A stretch of DNA of 64,000 nt from Endozoicomonas sp. Mp262. Lineage in GTDB: Bacteria; Pseudomonadota; Gammaproteobacteria; Pseudomonadales; Endozoicomonadaceae. Under the pieces are notes generated by a model. It worked only from the letters and a program-made list of their open reading frames with translations, was not told the DNA's origin and ran no database searches. Every line of letters starts with the position of its first letter. The first letter of the stretch is position 1. Of the stretch, positions 37,002 to 47,524 are shown piece after piece. Position numbers and translations under genes: made by a program. Where the stretch lies: the NCBI RefSeq assembly GCF_025643335.1, contig NZ_CP092489.1, positions 890,001 to 954,000 of the forward strand, in the 5' to 3' direction.

Positions 37002-38582
37002 GTGAGCATAGAACTCCTTAATGCCATGAAAGCAGCTGCTTTATATGATCACAAGACGTCCGAATTCACACTTATTGAAACTCATATCTCATGGGTTCTG
37101 CTCACAGGCCCCTTTGTATACAAAATCAAAAAACCGGTGAATCTCGGCTTTCTTGATTTCAGTACCCTGGAAAAACGAAAGAAATTCTGTGAGCTGGAAG
37201 TGGCACTGAACAAAAGGCTAGCCTCCGATTTATATGAAGGTGTCATCCCCATTAGTGGTTCTCCAGAAGCGCCTAAACTGAATGACAATTCAGCCCCCTT
37301 TGAATATGCCATTAAAATGAACCAGTTTTCCCAAGCTTGCCTATTCGACACTATGCATAAGAATGGCCTGTTAGAGGTTGATCATTTGCAGGACATCGCA
37401 CAGCAACTCGCAAGATTTCATGCCTCCATTGAACCCTGTAAAGAAAACAGTCAGTATGGAACACCTGAGCAAGTATGGGCACCAGTCCAGCAAAATTTTG
37501 AACAAATTAAACCGCTGCTTACTCAGGAACAAGACCTTAAGCAGCTAGAGAGACTGGAGCAATGGGCGAATAACGAGTTCAAAAAACATCAACCGGTTAT
37601 AAAAGAAAGAAAGAAAAAGGGATTCATCAAGGCCTGTCATGGCGATGTTCATCTTGGAAATATCACCCTGTTAAATAATCAAGTGACCCTATTTGACTGC
37701 ATTGAATTCAATGAGAGTTTTCGTTGGACCGATACAATGGCTGACCTTGCTTTTCTTGTTATGGACCTTGAAGCAAGGCAACTCAATCATTTTGCTGCCA
37801 TCGTTATTGACACTTATATGGAGTATTCCGGCGACTGCTGTGGCCTCGCCCTGCTTCGCTTTTATAAGGCCTATAGAGCCCTGGTTCGAGCTAAAGTGGC
37901 CTTATTTGGACTATATAACGATTCACTTAATGAAAAGGACAAGCAATCTATAGTCAAAGAATACCGTCAATATGCCAACCTGGCGGAAAGTTACTGCTCC
38001 TTTAAAAAGCCTTTTTTAGCCACCATGAATGGGCTTTCAGGCTCAGGAAAAAGTACGGTCAGTGAGTATATAGTTTATACCCAGCAGGCCATTAGGCTTA
38101 GGTCTGATGTGGAAAGAAAACGACTGTTTGGCTTAAAGGCCGATGAGTCCAGTCAATTAATCAAAGAGGATATCTATAATCTGAACACAAACCAGAAAAC
38201 TTATAAGAAGCTTGAATGGCTTACGAGACAGCTACTGGAAAGTGGTTACCCGGTTGTCGTAGATTCTGCTGCACTTAAGGAAGAGGAAAGAACCCTTTTT
38301 TATACGTTATCCAGACAGATATCTGTGCCTTTTATAATAATAAGGTGCCAGGCACCTGATACAGAGCTGATCCGACGTATCAAAAAACGCCAACAAAATG
38401 ACTCCGATGCCTCAGAAGCCACACCTGATATTATTTATCAGCAACACAGCTGGCAAGACGAAATTACCAGCAAGGAGTTACCTCATACCCTAACTCTTGA
38501 CACTTCTGACAAAAATTGGAAATTGCAGTTAAAGGAAAGATTCTTATCTTTATTAGCGACATCAGTGGAACCTGCGTTTTAA
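37002..38582 (+). CDS. APH-like kinase fused to a P-loop kinase
   Basis: 526 aa starting at a GTG. Residues 1-340 are aminoglycoside-phosphotransferase-like: the catalytic loop KACHGDVHLGNITLL and the metal site LFDCIEFNESFRWTDTMADLAFLVMDLE. Residues 345-520 are a small-molecule-kinase-type P-loop domain with MNGLSGSGKST and RLRSDVERK. Such fusions are widespread in proteobacteria and their substrate is not established to my knowledge. Nothing suggests drug resistance. It appears monocistronic. The ribosome site is weak. Confidence 0.85.
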   Translation: MSIELLNAMKAAALYDHKTSEFTLIETHISWVLLTGPFVYKIKKPVNLGFLDFSTLEKRKKFCELEVALNKRLASDLYEGVIPISGSPEAPKLNDNSAPFEYAIKMNQFSQACLFDTMHKNGLLEVDHLQDIAQQLARFHASIEPCKENSQYGTPEQVWAPVQQNFEQIKPLLTQEQDLKQLERLEQWANNEFKKHQPVIKERKKKGFIKACHGDVHLGNITLLNNQVTLFDCIEFNESFRWTDTMADLAFLVMDLEARQLNHFAAIVIDTYMEYSGDCCGLALLRFYKAYRALVRAKVALFGLYNDSLNEKDKQSIVKEYRQYANLAESYCSFKKPFLATMNGLSGSGKSTVSEYIVYTQQAIRLRSDVERKRLFGLKADESSQLIKEDIYNLNTNQKTYKKLEWLTRQLLESGYPVVVDSAALKEEERTLFYTLSRQISVPFIIIRCQAPDTELIRRIKKRQQNDSDASEATPDIIYQQHSWQDEITSKELPHTLTLDTSDKNWKLQLKERFLSLLATSVEPAF

Positions 38583-38835
38583 AACTTTTATACCAGACTG
38601 CGTTCAAAACGGTTAGCTTTACGTCAAAAAGTATTTCCTTACGGGCTACTCACTACAGCTGAGCTTACTACGTTCAGCTTTGAAAAGTTCACATCTTAAA
38701 AATTTATTAATATAAAAATGTCTGAAAATCTGGGCAGTTGTAAAGTAACGTCTATTATTAAAGTAAAGCTAATTCTGTTATTCAGGAATATTAAGCCTCT
38801 GGTACGGACGTCGGAGTTTTAATTAGGGAACTGGC

Positions 38836-39123
38836 ATGTCTAATGAGCTGATAGAACTGAAAAACCTTGGGAAAACTTCTGTCCAGTGGCTTAATGCTGT
38901 GGGTATTAGAACACCAGATCAACTTCGCAACTCCGGATCTGTAGCCACTTACTGTAAAGTGCGGGATCGTGGGTTCAAAGTTTCAAAAGTACTGCTTTAC
39001 GCTCTTGAAGGCGCCCTGACCAATGCTCACTGGAATGAACTATCCCCTGACCATAAGGCCCGCTTACTTCAAGAAGTCGAAAAGCATAGCAGCGAGCCAG
39101 GCAACATCTCCGTCCATAGATAG
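38836..39123 (+). CDS. TfoX C-terminal-domain-like helix-hairpin-helix protein
   Basis: 95 aa with AGGGAA before the ATG. The sequence ELKNLGKTSVQWLNAVGIRT matches the TfoX/Sxy C-terminal domain, a helix-hairpin-helix fold. It lacks the N-terminal TfoX domain, so it is not a full competence regulator. Such stand-alone proteins occur in many gammaproteobacteria with unknown role. The 250 bp upstream contain no gene. Confidence 0.8.
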   Translation: MSNELIELKNLGKTSVQWLNAVGIRTPDQLRNSGSVATYCKVRDRGFKVSKVLLYALEGALTNAHWNELSPDHKARLLQEVEKHSSEPGNISVHR

Positions 39124-39188
39124 AGGTGGCTCCTTTTATATTACAAAGATGCTACCTCATTAATACCGATAGCTTTTAACCTACTCTT

Positions 39189-39932
39189 TCAACTGCAAAC
39201 AGGGCAGTCCGGATCAGCTTCAAGCGATAGTTTTTGCCATTGCATGATTTCAGCATCAAATACAAGCAGGTAGCCATGAAGTGACTCTCCAAACCCTGTC
39301 ATCAACTTCATCGCTTCAAGTGCCTGCATCGTACCAATAGTCCCCACCACTGGCCCCAAAATACCAGACTCGGAACAGGTCAGTTCTTCAGCCATCTCTT
39401 CGTTATACAGACAGCGATAACAGGGTCCCTGTTGTAACCGGTGGTCAAAAACAGTTAACTGACCATTCAAACCTATGGCTGCCCCACTCACAAGGGGCGT
39501 TGATGCTTGGTGGCATATCTCATTAATGGCAAAACGACTGCTAAAATTATCAGTGGCATCCAGCACAACATCTGCCTGTTTAACCCTATTAAGTAATGCA
39601 TCTCCTTCCAGCCTGGAATTAATGTACTCCACATTAACATCAGGATTTATTTTCATTAAAGCATCTGCAGCTACCCTTGCTTTAAAAGCCCCCTGGTCAG
39701 TATGAGTGTAGAGAAACTGTCGTTGTAAATTAGGCAGGTCAATAACATCCGGATCAACTAACGTCAGTCTCCCTACTCCGGCAGCTGCAAGATAAGTTGC
39801 TGCCGGGCAACCCAACCCCCCCAGTCCAATGATAAGCACATGGGCATTTATTAAGCTGTTTTGTCCCTCGATATCAATCTGGGGTAATAGTATTTGCCTG
39901 CTATATCTCAGCAGCTGGTCATCTCTCATCAT
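39189..39932 (-). CDS. moeB: Molybdopterin-synthase/ThiS adenylyltransferase (MoeB/ThiF family)
   Basis: 247 aa. The E1-like enzyme adenylates the C-terminal glycine of MoaD or ThiS. HVLIIGLGGLGCPAATYLAAAGVG is the ATP-binding Rossmann motif. The DLPNLQRQFLY arginine, the DATDNFSSRF block and two zinc-binding pairs (CYRC and CPVC) are present. TCSESGILGPVVG has the MoeB-type cysteine. It stands alone, so MoeB and ThiF cannot be separated by context. It converges with the 38836 gene. Confidence 0.9.
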   Translation of the reverse strand: MMRDDQLLRYSRQILLPQIDIEGQNSLINAHVLIIGLGGLGCPAATYLAAAGVGRLTLVDPDVIDLPNLQRQFLYTHTDQGAFKARVAADALMKINPDVNVEYINSRLEGDALLNRVKQADVVLDATDNFSSRFAINEICHQASTPLVSGAAIGLNGQLTVFDHRLQQGPCYRCLYNEEMAEELTCSESGILGPVVGTIGTMQALEAMKLMTGFGESLHGYLLVFDAEIMQWQKLSLEADPDCPVCS

Positions 39933-40003
39933 ACATCCATAGGGTCACTAACACTTAAACTTAAGCACTCCCCTCATTCCCTTCAAAATTCAGAGAGTAC
40001 CTA

Positions 40004-40166
40004 GCAGCCTGCCGGACTTAGCTCTGACCTACTGCGAAAAAGCCGGATTTGGCCATTTTTTATGCTGATTCTCGTTAAATAGAAACACTATTCGCCTCGA
40101 ATCAGCTCAAAAAATGGCTCAAACCGGTCTTTTTCTCGCTACGATCGGCTAAGTCCGACAGGCTGC
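40004..40166. repeat. Miniature inverted-repeat element, family A copy 3 (163 bp)
   Basis: The same length as copy 2 and nearly its reverse complement. Ends GCAGCCTGCCGGACTTAGC and GCTAAGTCCGACAGGCTGC, flanked by TA/TA (CTAG/CTAG). It lies between gcvH and moeB, 45 bp past the gcvH stop. Confidence 0.9.
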
Positions 40167-40211
40167 TAGTAAAAAAACAGGAAAGGGCGGCTGATCAGCC
40201 ATCAAAACCGG

Positions 40212-40604
40212 TCAGTCTTCAGACTCAACAAAATCCGCGTAGCTATCAGCATCCAAAAGATCCCCGAGTTCACCGTCGTCAGACAGTTTCATTTTGAATA
40301 ACCAGCCATCATTATAAGGATCACTGTTTACAATTTCCGGTGAACCCTCAAGGGCATCATTGATCGCAATAACTTCACCACTTAATGGTGCATAAATATC
40401 AGAGGCTGCCTTTACTGACTCAATAACACCCGCTTCATCACCTGCGGTTAAAGTGGCCTCTACTTCTGGCAACTCAACAAAAACAACATCACCTAAAGCG
40501 TCTTGCGCATGCTCGGTAATCCCCACCGTAACACAACCATCACCTTCAACTCTTACCCATTCATGAGACTGAAGGTATCTTAGCTCAGCAGGTATATTGC
40601 TCAT
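40212..40604 (-). CDS. gcvH: Glycine cleavage system H protein
   Basis: 130 aa. It is the lipoyl carrier shuttling the aminomethyl group between GcvP and Gcv[41 protein letters not shown] is typical, and the lipoylated Lys lies in [17 protein letters not shown]. It is not next to gcvT or gcvP, so it may be transcribed alone. A GGCTGATCAGCC palindrome and, further on, miniature element copy 3 follow it. Confidence 0.95.
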   Translation of the reverse strand: MSNIPAELRYLQSHEWVRVEGDGCVTVGITEHAQDALGDVVFVELPEVEATLTAGDEAGVIESVKAASDIYAPLSGEVIAINDALEGSPEIVNSDPYNDGWLFKMKLSDDGELGDLLDADSYADFVESED

Positions 40605-40979
40605 ACAGTGACTCCTTGGGTCAAAATTAGCACTGGGGGCTAAAGGTATGAATTCTAACCAGATTAGTATTTTTCCGGCAATATTTTCAGAATTTGTTTT
40701 AACCTAAATCATATCCTGCAAAAAAACTGTGGTGACATGGCAGGCAGTTGATGACCTATTCAGGTTAAGCTAACTTAAAAAGATAAGATCCCATACTTCT
40801 CCCTGACAAGGTGGTACTCAGGAAGGTTTATCAGATATTCCAAGGAGCGGAATTTTGAAACCTTTTATAACCTCCGTATTGGTAGCATCCCTCCCGAACC
40901 ATCAACCTTTGTACTATTGGCTCCCGTGATTTTAGTAAGGCCATGATGACAGCCACCAATAATAAAAAGATAAAAGGCC
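40605..40979 (+). other. Gap before the hybrid kinase, with a duplicated start region
   Basis: About 375 bp holding the gcvH and kinase promoters. AAGGCCATGATGAC occurs twice, at 40937-40950 and 40974-40987. The second copy contains the real start codons, and the first is 37 bp upstream and out of frame. No gene seen. Confidence 0.5.
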
Positions 40980-43787
40980 ATGATGACTTTCAGCTTCAAA
41001 AACCTGCCAATAAAACGAAAACTGCGTTATGCCATGCTGATTACGGCATACACTGTTCTACTGGTCACTTTATCCATTCAAACAGTCAGTGATCTGGTAA
41101 ATGCCCGCTCCACCCTGGTCAACAATATGGAAACGTTGGCAGAAGTGATCGGAGCCAATGCCGAAGCCGCACTGATGTTTGAGGACACTGAATCTGCCGA
41201 GCGTTTATTAAATGGCTTTAACCTGGCTCCACATATCAAGTCAGCCTACCTGATCAATTCTGACGGCGACCAGGTCGCTGCCTACCATCGAAAGCAAACC
41301 AAGCCCTGGGCCTTTACTTTAGAAAATCTTGAAGAGCCGGTAACCGCCTTTAGTAGCAACCGCCTGCACCTTTACCGTCCCATAATAATAGAAGGACAGC
41401 TGCTTGGTGCTATTTACATACAGTCAGGCCTATCACAGCTTTACCAGCAACTATGGAAAAACCTGTTAATGGCGCTGCTGGCCGTTATTTTATCGGTATT
41501 AGCAGCCTATGTCCTGACCTCCCGGCTGCAAAAACTGCTTGGCCGCCCCATCATTCAGCTCGCGGAAACCATCACAGACATTACCGAGCATGGTCAATAT
41601 GACCGGCAGGTTAATAAATTCAGCCATGATGAAATAGGCAAGCTGTATGATTGTTTCAATGAGATGTTAATGCGCATTAATGAGCGGGATCAGCGTCTGC
41701 AGCAACACCGGGATAACCTGGAAGCGGCAGTGGCTGACCGCACCAGGGAACTGGACAGCATTAACAGTGAGTTAAAAGCCAGTATTAAAGAAACAAACGA
41801 GGCCAAGGATGCCGCCCTTGAGGCAGCCAAGGCAAAAAGCATGTTCCTGGCCAACATGAGCCATGAAATACGCACACCCATGAATGGCGTCCTGGGTATG
41901 TTAGAACTCCTTAAAGACACTGAACTGGACAACGCCCAGGCTGAGTTCCTGAATACAGCATACTCCTCTGCTGATGCCTTGCTGCAAATTATCAACGACA
42001 TCCTGGACTTTTCGAAAATCGAAGCCGGGAAAATGGAAATCGAATGCATTGACATGAACCCGAAGGCTTTGACAGAAGATGTCTCTGCCCTGCTGGCCAG
42101 TAAGGCCAGGGAGAAAGGGCTGGAGCTTAATTGTTATACTGATATTAACCTCCCCTCGACCCTTAAAGGGGATCCAGTACGACTAAGACAGATCCTCACC
42201 AATCTTCTGGGTAATGCCATTAAATTCACTGAAGAAGGGGAGGTTATCGTCCGTATTAGCCAACTTGAGAAAAACTCACATTCTGCAAAAGTTGAGTTCT
42301 CTGTAGAAGATACAGGCATCGGTATTCCCGATAAAATCCAGGCAAAGTTATTCAGTGCCTTTACTCAGGCAGATGGCACCACAACCCGCAAGTTTGGCGG
42401 CACCGGACTGGGTCTTACCATCTCCAGACAGCTTGTTAATCTGATGGGTAGTGATATCAAGATCATCAGTGCTGAAAACCTGGGTTCAACGTTTTCCTTT
42501 ACCATTGATATGGAAATCTCGGCATCCCAGGAACAGGAAGTCGTTAATGTTGACTCCCACGTCCTTAAGGGCATTAAAACCCTGATCGTCGATGATAACA
42601 CCACCAATAGAGAAATCCTGAAGCATTACCTGGCAGCGTGGCATATGGATTTCAATGAAGCAGCCAGTGGCAAAGAGGCTTTGGAGAAAATGAAAGCTGC
42701 TACTGACCAGGGAGCGCCTTATGAACTGATTTATCTCGATATGGATATGCCAGAGATGGATGGGCTGATGCTTAGTAAAGCCATTGAAGAAGATACCCGT
42801 CTTAACGCCGCCAAGCGGATTATGTTGAGCTCTATTGGTTCCATTGCCAGAAAAGTACAGGAAAACCATGGTATATCAGCCAGTCTAAGTAAGCCCTACC
42901 GGCAATCAAGATTACTGGAGACCACCATTGGAGTGTTAAAACAGCAAATAGCATCCCAGTCAGTCTCTCCCAAGAAAAAGGAGTCATCTACAAGTCAGTT
43001 TTCCGATACAACCCGAATTCTCCTTGTTGAAGACAACATCGTGAACCAGAAAGTTGCCTTAAGCATGTTGAAAAAAATAGGTTTAAAAAATATAGAGGTG
43101 GCCGATGATGGAGAAGTAGCTGTAGAAATGACGGCAGCTAACCATTACGACCTGATTTTAATGGACTGCCAAATGCCCAGGATGAGTGGATATGAGGCTA
43201 CAGGCAATATAAGAAAAAGGGAGCAGGAGCAGCAGTTGTCCCATACGCCTATTCTGGCGATGACAGCCAATGCAATGGCTGGTGATAGAGAGAAATGCCT
43301 GGCTTCTGGAATGGATGACTATTTAACCAAGCCTATTAAAGTCGACTTACTTAAAGAACGTCTGCTTCACTGGCTAAATTTCAAACAGCCGGAAAGCACG
43401 GAAAAGCCTGAAATACAAAAACCGGCAAACAAATCAACCAGGGAGAATTTCTCAAATATGGATATTATTGATACCCAAACCTTCGACATGCTGAAGGAGC
43501 TGATGGAAGAAGAGTTCACCGGTTTGCTGGAAAGCTATATGGAAGATGCACCCAAGCTACTGGCAGACATTCAAAGCTCATCCCGTCAGGCTGACATGGA
43601 AGTTCTGGTAAGGGCAGCACACACCCTGAAGTCCAGTAGCAACAACATCGGGGCAAAACGCCTCGGAGAAATAGCCTCGAAAATGGAGGCTGTTGGCAAA
43701 GAAGGCAAGCTGCCTGAAGCCACCGCCATGATCCCTGACCTTGAGAAAACCCTGGAAGAAACAATGGAAGCCATCAAAAGCCGTTAA
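40980..43787 (+). CDS. Hybrid sensor histidine kinase (CHASE8-like sensor, HAMP, HisKA, two receivers, Hpt)
   Basis: 935 aa. There are two transmembrane helices (about 18-38 and 160-180) around a periplasmic region resembling CHASE8 ([15 protein letters not shown]), then HAMP and a coiled coil. The phospho-His is in [17 protein letters not shown] near residue 294. The ATPase domain has [17 protein letters not shown] and GGTGLGLTI. Two receivers follow ([26 protein letters not shown] with TKPI), then an Hpt domain with [14 protein letters not shown]. This BarA-like layout implies a phosphorelay to an unlinked regulator. The signal is unknown. It is followed 20 bp later by a DUF502 gene. Confidence 0.92.
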   Translation: MMTFSFKNLPIKRKLRYAMLITAYTVLLVTLSIQTVSDLVNARSTLVNNMETLAEVIGANAEAALMFEDTESAERLLNGFNLAPHIKSAYLINSDGDQVAAYHRKQTKPWAFTLENLEEPVTAFSSNRLHLYRPIIIEGQLLGAIYIQSGLSQLYQQLWKNLLMALLAVILSVLAAYVLTSRLQKLLGRPIIQLAETITDITEHGQYDRQVNKFSHDEIGKLYDCFNEMLMRINERDQRLQQHRDNLEAAVADRTRELDSINSELKASIKETNEAKDAALEAAKAKSMFLANMSHEIRTPMNGVLGMLELLKDTELDNAQAEFLNTAYSSADALLQIINDILDFSKIEAGKMEIECIDMNPKALTEDVSALLASKAREKGLELNCYTDINLPSTLKGDPVRLRQILTNLLGNAIKFTEEGEVIVRISQLEKNSHSAKVEFSVEDTGIGIPDKIQAKLFSAFTQADGTTTRKFGGTGLGLTISRQLVNLMGSDIKIISAENLGSTFSFTIDMEISASQEQEVVNVDSHVLKGIKTLIVDDNTTNREILKHYLAAWHMDFNEAASGKEALEKMKAATDQGAPYELIYLDMDMPEMDGLMLSKAIEEDTRLNAAKRIMLSSIGSIARKVQENHGISASLSKPYRQSRLLETTIGVLKQQIASQSVSPKKKESSTSQFSDTTRILLVEDNIVNQKVALSMLKKIGLKNIEVADDGEVAVEMTAANHYDLILMDCQMPRMSGYEATGNIRKREQEQQLSHTPILAMTANAMAGDREKCLASGMDDYLTKPIKVDLLKERLLHWLNFKQPESTEKPEIQKPANKSTRENFSNMDIIDTQTFDMLKELMEEEFTGLLESYMEDAPKLLADIQSSSRQADMEVLVRAAHTLKSSSNNIGAKRLGEIASKMEAVGKEGKLPEATAMIPDLEKTLEETMEAIKSR

Positions 43788-43807
43788 GGATCAATAAAGG
43801 GCTAATA

Positions 43808-44467
43808 ATGAATATCATTGAGAAAGTAAAACTGAAAGTCCTGTCATCCTTCCTTGGAGAATCTATTCTGGGGGGCGTTACAGTTATTCTTCCCCTTATT
43901 ATTATTGCTTTCTTTTTTAGCTGGCTATTAAAAATAACAGGGCATCTGCTGGAACCCCTCGCTCACCTCTTCGACTCCTTTGGGCTTCCCATGGTTCTTT
44001 CTGATATTGTCGTTGCACTGCTGCTTATCTCCGTTTGCGCGGGTGTAGGACACCTGGTCAGAACTCGCCTGGGAGAATGGCTGTATAAAAAACTGGAAAC
44101 AGACTTTTTTGTAAGGATTCCAGGATACACCTCTTTAAAAGAACTCATTGAAATTCTTATAGGCAAAGAATCCAGCCCATTTAAAGGCGAAGTTGCTAAA
44201 GTATGGCTTTATGGCAGGTCTGTCCCCACATGGACAGTGGCCCTGATTACCAGCAAACACCCTGATGGCACTTACACAGCCTTTGTGCCCACCTCTCCAA
44301 GTCCTGCATCCGGCGTTATTTACCATCTGGGAGCCGATCAGGTGGAAATTCACCCGGAAATTTCCATCGATCAGGCGTTTAAAATCATCGTATCCTGTGG
44401 TGCAGGATCAGCGGCCATATTTGAAAAGCTCTCTGACCCTGCGCCCGAACAAAACGGCAATGTTTAA
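43808..44467 (+). CDS. DUF502 membrane protein
   Basis: 219 aa. The family hallmark is an N-terminal hydrophobic GGVTVILPLIIIAFFFSWLL, a second helix (VVALLLISVCAGVGHLV), then IPGYTSLKELIEILIG and PTSPSPASGVIYHLG. Function is unknown. It is an integral inner-membrane protein. It follows the hybrid kinase by 20 bp and probably shares its transcript. Its stop overlaps the convergent acyl-CoA dehydrogenase stop by 4 bp. Confidence 0.88.
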   Translation: MNIIEKVKLKVLSSFLGESILGGVTVILPLIIIAFFFSWLLKITGHLLEPLAHLFDSFGLPMVLSDIVVALLLISVCAGVGHLVRTRLGEWLYKKLETDFFVRIPGYTSLKELIEILIGKESSPFKGEVAKVWLYGRSVPTWTVALITSKHPDGTYTAFVPTSPSPASGVIYHLGADQVEIHPEISIDQAFKIIVSCGAGSAAIFEKLSDPAPEQNGNV

Positions 44468-46248
44468 AGCTGGTTTTCATCCAGGTCATAGAGTACTTCT
44501 GAGCCTGAATCCGCAGTCTCTGCCAAAGCAAAACACCTGGGCAACAACCGGCGAAAATAGTATCTGGCCGTACTGACCTTTCCCTGATAGAACGCTTCAT
44601 CTCCAGAGCCCGCCTTTAGCTGCTTGACGGAGGCGTCTGCCATTAATAGCCACATCCAGCCATAAGCAACGTAGGAGAAGGCATGCAGGTAGTCAACGCA
44701 GGCACTGTTGATGGCATTGGGGTCTTCCCTGGACTGAATTAACAATGATTCAGTCAGTGCTTCAAGCTTGTCCAGGGCCTTAGACAGCGGTATAGAGAAT
44801 TCCTCCTGCTCACTGGCATCAATGGCCTGCCGGACTTCCGCAACAAACTGCTTAAAGTGCACACCATGATTTAACACTATTTTCCGGCCTAGCAGATCAA
44901 GTGCCTGTATACCATTGGTTCCCTCATAAATCTGGGCAATGCGAACATCACGAACCAGCTGCTCCTGTCCCCATTCCCGGATATAACCATGACCTCCAAA
45001 GACCTGTTGACCAGCAACACAGCTTTCCAACCCCATATCGGTAAAAAATGCTTTGGCTACAGGCGTCAGCAAGGCCACTCTGTTATTTGCCAGAGCCTTC
45101 TCTTCAGGATCGTCACTGAATTTTGCCGTATCCAGTTGCATGGCAACGTACGTTGAAAGAGTCCTGCCCCCTTCATTCAGGGCTTTCATATTCAGCAACA
45201 TTCGCCGAACATCGCCATGGACAAGAATAGGATCTGCCGGCTTTTCTGTCTGGATGGCACCTGAGGCTGCCCGTCCCTGTACACGCTCCTTTGCATAAGC
45301 CACAGCGTTTTGATAAGACATTTCACTGCAACCAAGACCCTGGATACCCACAAACAGACGCTCATAGTTCATCATGGTAAACATGGCCGCAAGGCCTTTG
45401 TTTGCCTCACCCACCAGATAGCCCCTGGCCTGATCAAAATTCATGACACAGGTAGCCGACGCTTTAATTCCCATCTTATGTTCCAGGGAACCGCAGCTAA
45501 CACCATTTGTTCCGGTGAGCGCCCCATCTTCTCCAACATTTATTTTAGGAACCAGAAACATTGAAATGCCTTTGGTGCCTGCTGGCGCATCAGGCAATTT
45601 AGCTAACACCAAATGGATGATATTGTCGGTAAGGTCATGCTCCCCACCGGTGATAAAAATCTTGGTTCCGGTAATGGAGTAACTGCCATCATTATTGGCA
45701 ACAGCCTTTGTTCTTATAATGCCCAGATCCGTACCCGCATGAGGCTCAGTCAGACACATGGTTCCTGCCCACTCACCACTATAGAGGCGTGGCAAATAAC
45801 AGGATTTCAGTGCTTCTGAAGCATGGGCATCCAGAGCCAGAGTGACACCGAAGGTAAGGCTTGGATAAAGAGCAAAAGCCAGACTGGCACTACAGAGCAT
45901 CTCATCAAACTGGGCAGCCAGAACCTTGGGCATTCCCATGCCACCATACTCTGGGTTACCTCCAAGTCCCACCCAGCCTCCTTCTGAAAAGTTTTTATAG
46001 GCATCCAGATATCCCGACGGCGTGGACACAACCCCGGCATTCCACTGGCAGCCTGATTCATCTCCGGAGCGGTTTATTGGTGCCACTTCCTTTGATGCCA
46101 GTTTTGCCCCTTCCTCAAGAATGGCGTCTGCCGTATCCCTGTCAACCTGATCCCGGGTTCCAGGCCATTCAGCCCACTTTTCTGCAACGTTTAGCACCTC
46201 GTACATCACGAAATGCATATCACGCAAAGGTGCTTTATATTCACTCAT
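44464..46248 (-). CDS. Acyl-CoA dehydrogenase, long C-terminal-domain type (1)
   Basis: About 594 aa from the ATG at 46248 (MSEYKAPL), with GGAG upstream. A five-residue upstream extension lacks support. It is a flavin enzyme of fatty-acid beta-oxidation. TMCLTEPHAGTDLG and KIFITGGEHDL are FAD/substrate blocks, IYEGTNGIQALDLLGRK contains the catalytic Glu, and a C-terminal extension typical of the 600-aa proteobacterial FadE type follows. It is a paralogue of the 47574 gene, and together they recall the tandem fadE genes of Pseudomonas. No PsrA-type site was seen upstream of this copy. Confidence 0.9.
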   Translation of the reverse strand: MSEYKAPLRDMHFVMYEVLNVAEKWAEWPGTRDQVDRDTADAILEEGAKLASKEVAPINRSGDESGCQWNAGVVSTPSGYLDAYKNFSEGGWVGLGGNPEYGGMGMPKVLAAQFDEMLCSASLAFALYPSLTFGVTLALDAHASEALKSCYLPRLYSGEWAGTMCLTEPHAGTDLGIIRTKAVANNDGSYSITGTKIFITGGEHDLTDNIIHLVLAKLPDAPAGTKGISMFLVPKINVGEDGALTGTNGVSCGSLEHKMGIKASATCVMNFDQARGYLVGEANKGLAAMFTMMNYERLFVGIQGLGCSEMSYQNAVAYAKERVQGRAASGAIQTEKPADPILVHGDVRRMLLNMKALNEGGRTLSTYVAMQLDTAKFSDDPEEKALANNRVALLTPVAKAFFTDMGLESCVAGQQVFGGHGYIREWGQEQLVRDVRIAQIYEGTNGIQALDLLGRKIVLNHGVHFKQFVAEVRQAIDASEQEEFSIPLSKALDKLEALTESLLIQSREDPNAINSACVDYLHAFSYVAYGWMWLLMADASVKQLKAGSGDEAFYQGKVSTARYYFRRLLPRCFALAETADSGSEVLYDLDENQL

Positions 46249-46438
46249 AATTTGGTACTCCAAAAGGTATTTTGATTGCTGTTTTTTTAAGAAATACCAT
46301 GCGTGTGCAGTTTGTGCCCTGCTCCTTCAACGGGCAAAAAGTAACTACCCATTCCCAAACTAACTGCATGACCGATTTGACTAGATCAGTTTACCCAAGA
46401 GCCAGAGAGCCTCAAAGCAGCATTTAATATCAAAGTGC

Positions 46439-47095
46439 TTAAAATCTGATTGAAAACCCCACTGTTGCCACTACACCAGCCCATGAAAGTTCAATACCCA
46501 GCCCTTTGTAATCAATATCTGTTATAACCTGAAATAAGGGAAAAAACCGTGTATTAAACAATGTCAGGTATTTGGTATAGCCGTACATCATGCCCAACCG
46601 GTAGCCCAGTTCAACTTGAGCCTCGCCATAGGATGTTTGTACCCAGCTTCTCTGCACGCCAAGGGTAACCACCCTGTCACTGTGCGTATTAATAAAAGTG
46701 CCGCCATAATAACCGTTATATGAAAAGGCCAGTAGTTGATTATTCCAGTCTTGCCCTTTCCCTTTTCCCTCTTTTTTCTTTTCTTTTTGAAAGTGGTAGG
46801 TCCACATCCCCAGGTAAAGGCGATTACTGGCAGGGGTTCCCCAAAACTTCTGTAGCCAGCCCTCTGAATCAACAGGTTCATCATCCAGAGGATATGGGGT
46901 CGGTTCTTCAGAAAAAGTTTCTTGATGTTGCGACAGTGAAAAACCGTCGTTATACACCCTGTAGCCTGCTTTTTCCCCAAACTCATATTGACCCACTGAT
47001 ACCTGTTCTATGCCGCAGGCTATAACCCTCTCCCCCCAAAAAACAGCAACACACACCAGAACCAAAACAAATTTGCTATTTTTTTTGACAGCCAT
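46439..47095 (-). CDS. Predicted outer-membrane beta-barrel protein
   Basis: 218 aa with a signal peptide (VLVLVCVAVFWGERVIACG). Alternating aromatic strands (RLYLGMWTYHF, LLAFSYNGYYGGTFINTH, RVVTLGVQRSW) and a terminal aromatic, VATVGFSIRF, indicate a small outer-membrane barrel. A faint PagP-like order of features was considered but not established. Between barrel strands is a lysine-rich loop (KEKKKEGKGKGQD). It lies between the two acyl-CoA dehydrogenase genes on the same strand, so a role in lipid uptake or modification is a guess from context. Confidence 0.6.
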   Translation of the reverse strand: MAVKKNSKFVLVLVCVAVFWGERVIACGIEQVSVGQYEFGEKAGYRVYNDGFSLSQHQETFSEEPTPYPLDDEPVDSEGWLQKFWGTPASNRLYLGMWTYHFQKEKKKEGKGKGQDWNNQLLAFSYNGYYGGTFINTHSDRVVTLGVQRSWVQTSYGEAQVELGYRLGMMYGYTKYLTLFNTRFFPLFQVITDIDYKGLGIELSWAGVVATVGFSIRF

Positions 47096-47269
47096 ATCTT
47101 TACCTTTTACTGCATTGGAAATCGTTAGATTCCTAATATAGCTGTGAGTTTTTTGTACTATTGTTTAAATAAGGGAAAAAGTGGAACTGCCCCCATAGGG
47201 CTTACAAAATACGTTGGTATAGCTCCTCATAGTTAATAAACAATTAATCAGAACGATTTCAAATACACT

Positions 47270-47524
47270 ATGCTGCGTTATTGGTCAAAATTACTATTAC
47301 ACCTGCTGATTCCAGAGTTACTGGCAATGCGGCCCCGTGCTGTCAAATACGGTATCCATACAGATCACAAAGAAATACAACACCATAAAAAAAAGCTTAT
47401 TTACGGCATTTGGAGCATTGCAACCCTTCTCATGCTCACTAACCCAGTGCTGCCCATTATTTTAATTATCGCCCTGCCTGCTACTTTTTTATCCTTTGTG
47501 ATTCTTGATGAGAATACTTTCTAA
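47270..47524 (+). CDS. Small predicted membrane protein
   Basis: 84 aa with a hydrophobic C-terminal half (IWSIATLLMLTNPVLPIILIIALPATFLSFVIL) preceded by a basic His-rich segment (GIHTDHKEIQHHKKK). No family is recognised. The ribosome site is weak. It ends in the palindrome at 47521, which also separates it from the convergent dehydrogenase gene. It could be a genuine small inner-membrane protein, but coding status is uncertain. Confidence 0.5.
   Translation: MLRYWSKLLLHLLIPELLAMRPRAVKYGIHTDHKEIQHHKKKLIYGIWSIATLLMLTNPVLPIILIIALPATFLSFVILDENTF

Noticed and set aside
37002-38582. Aminoglycoside resistance gene
   Set aside because: The APH-like domain is part of a common chromosomal fusion family and nothing nearby indicates a resistance cassette.
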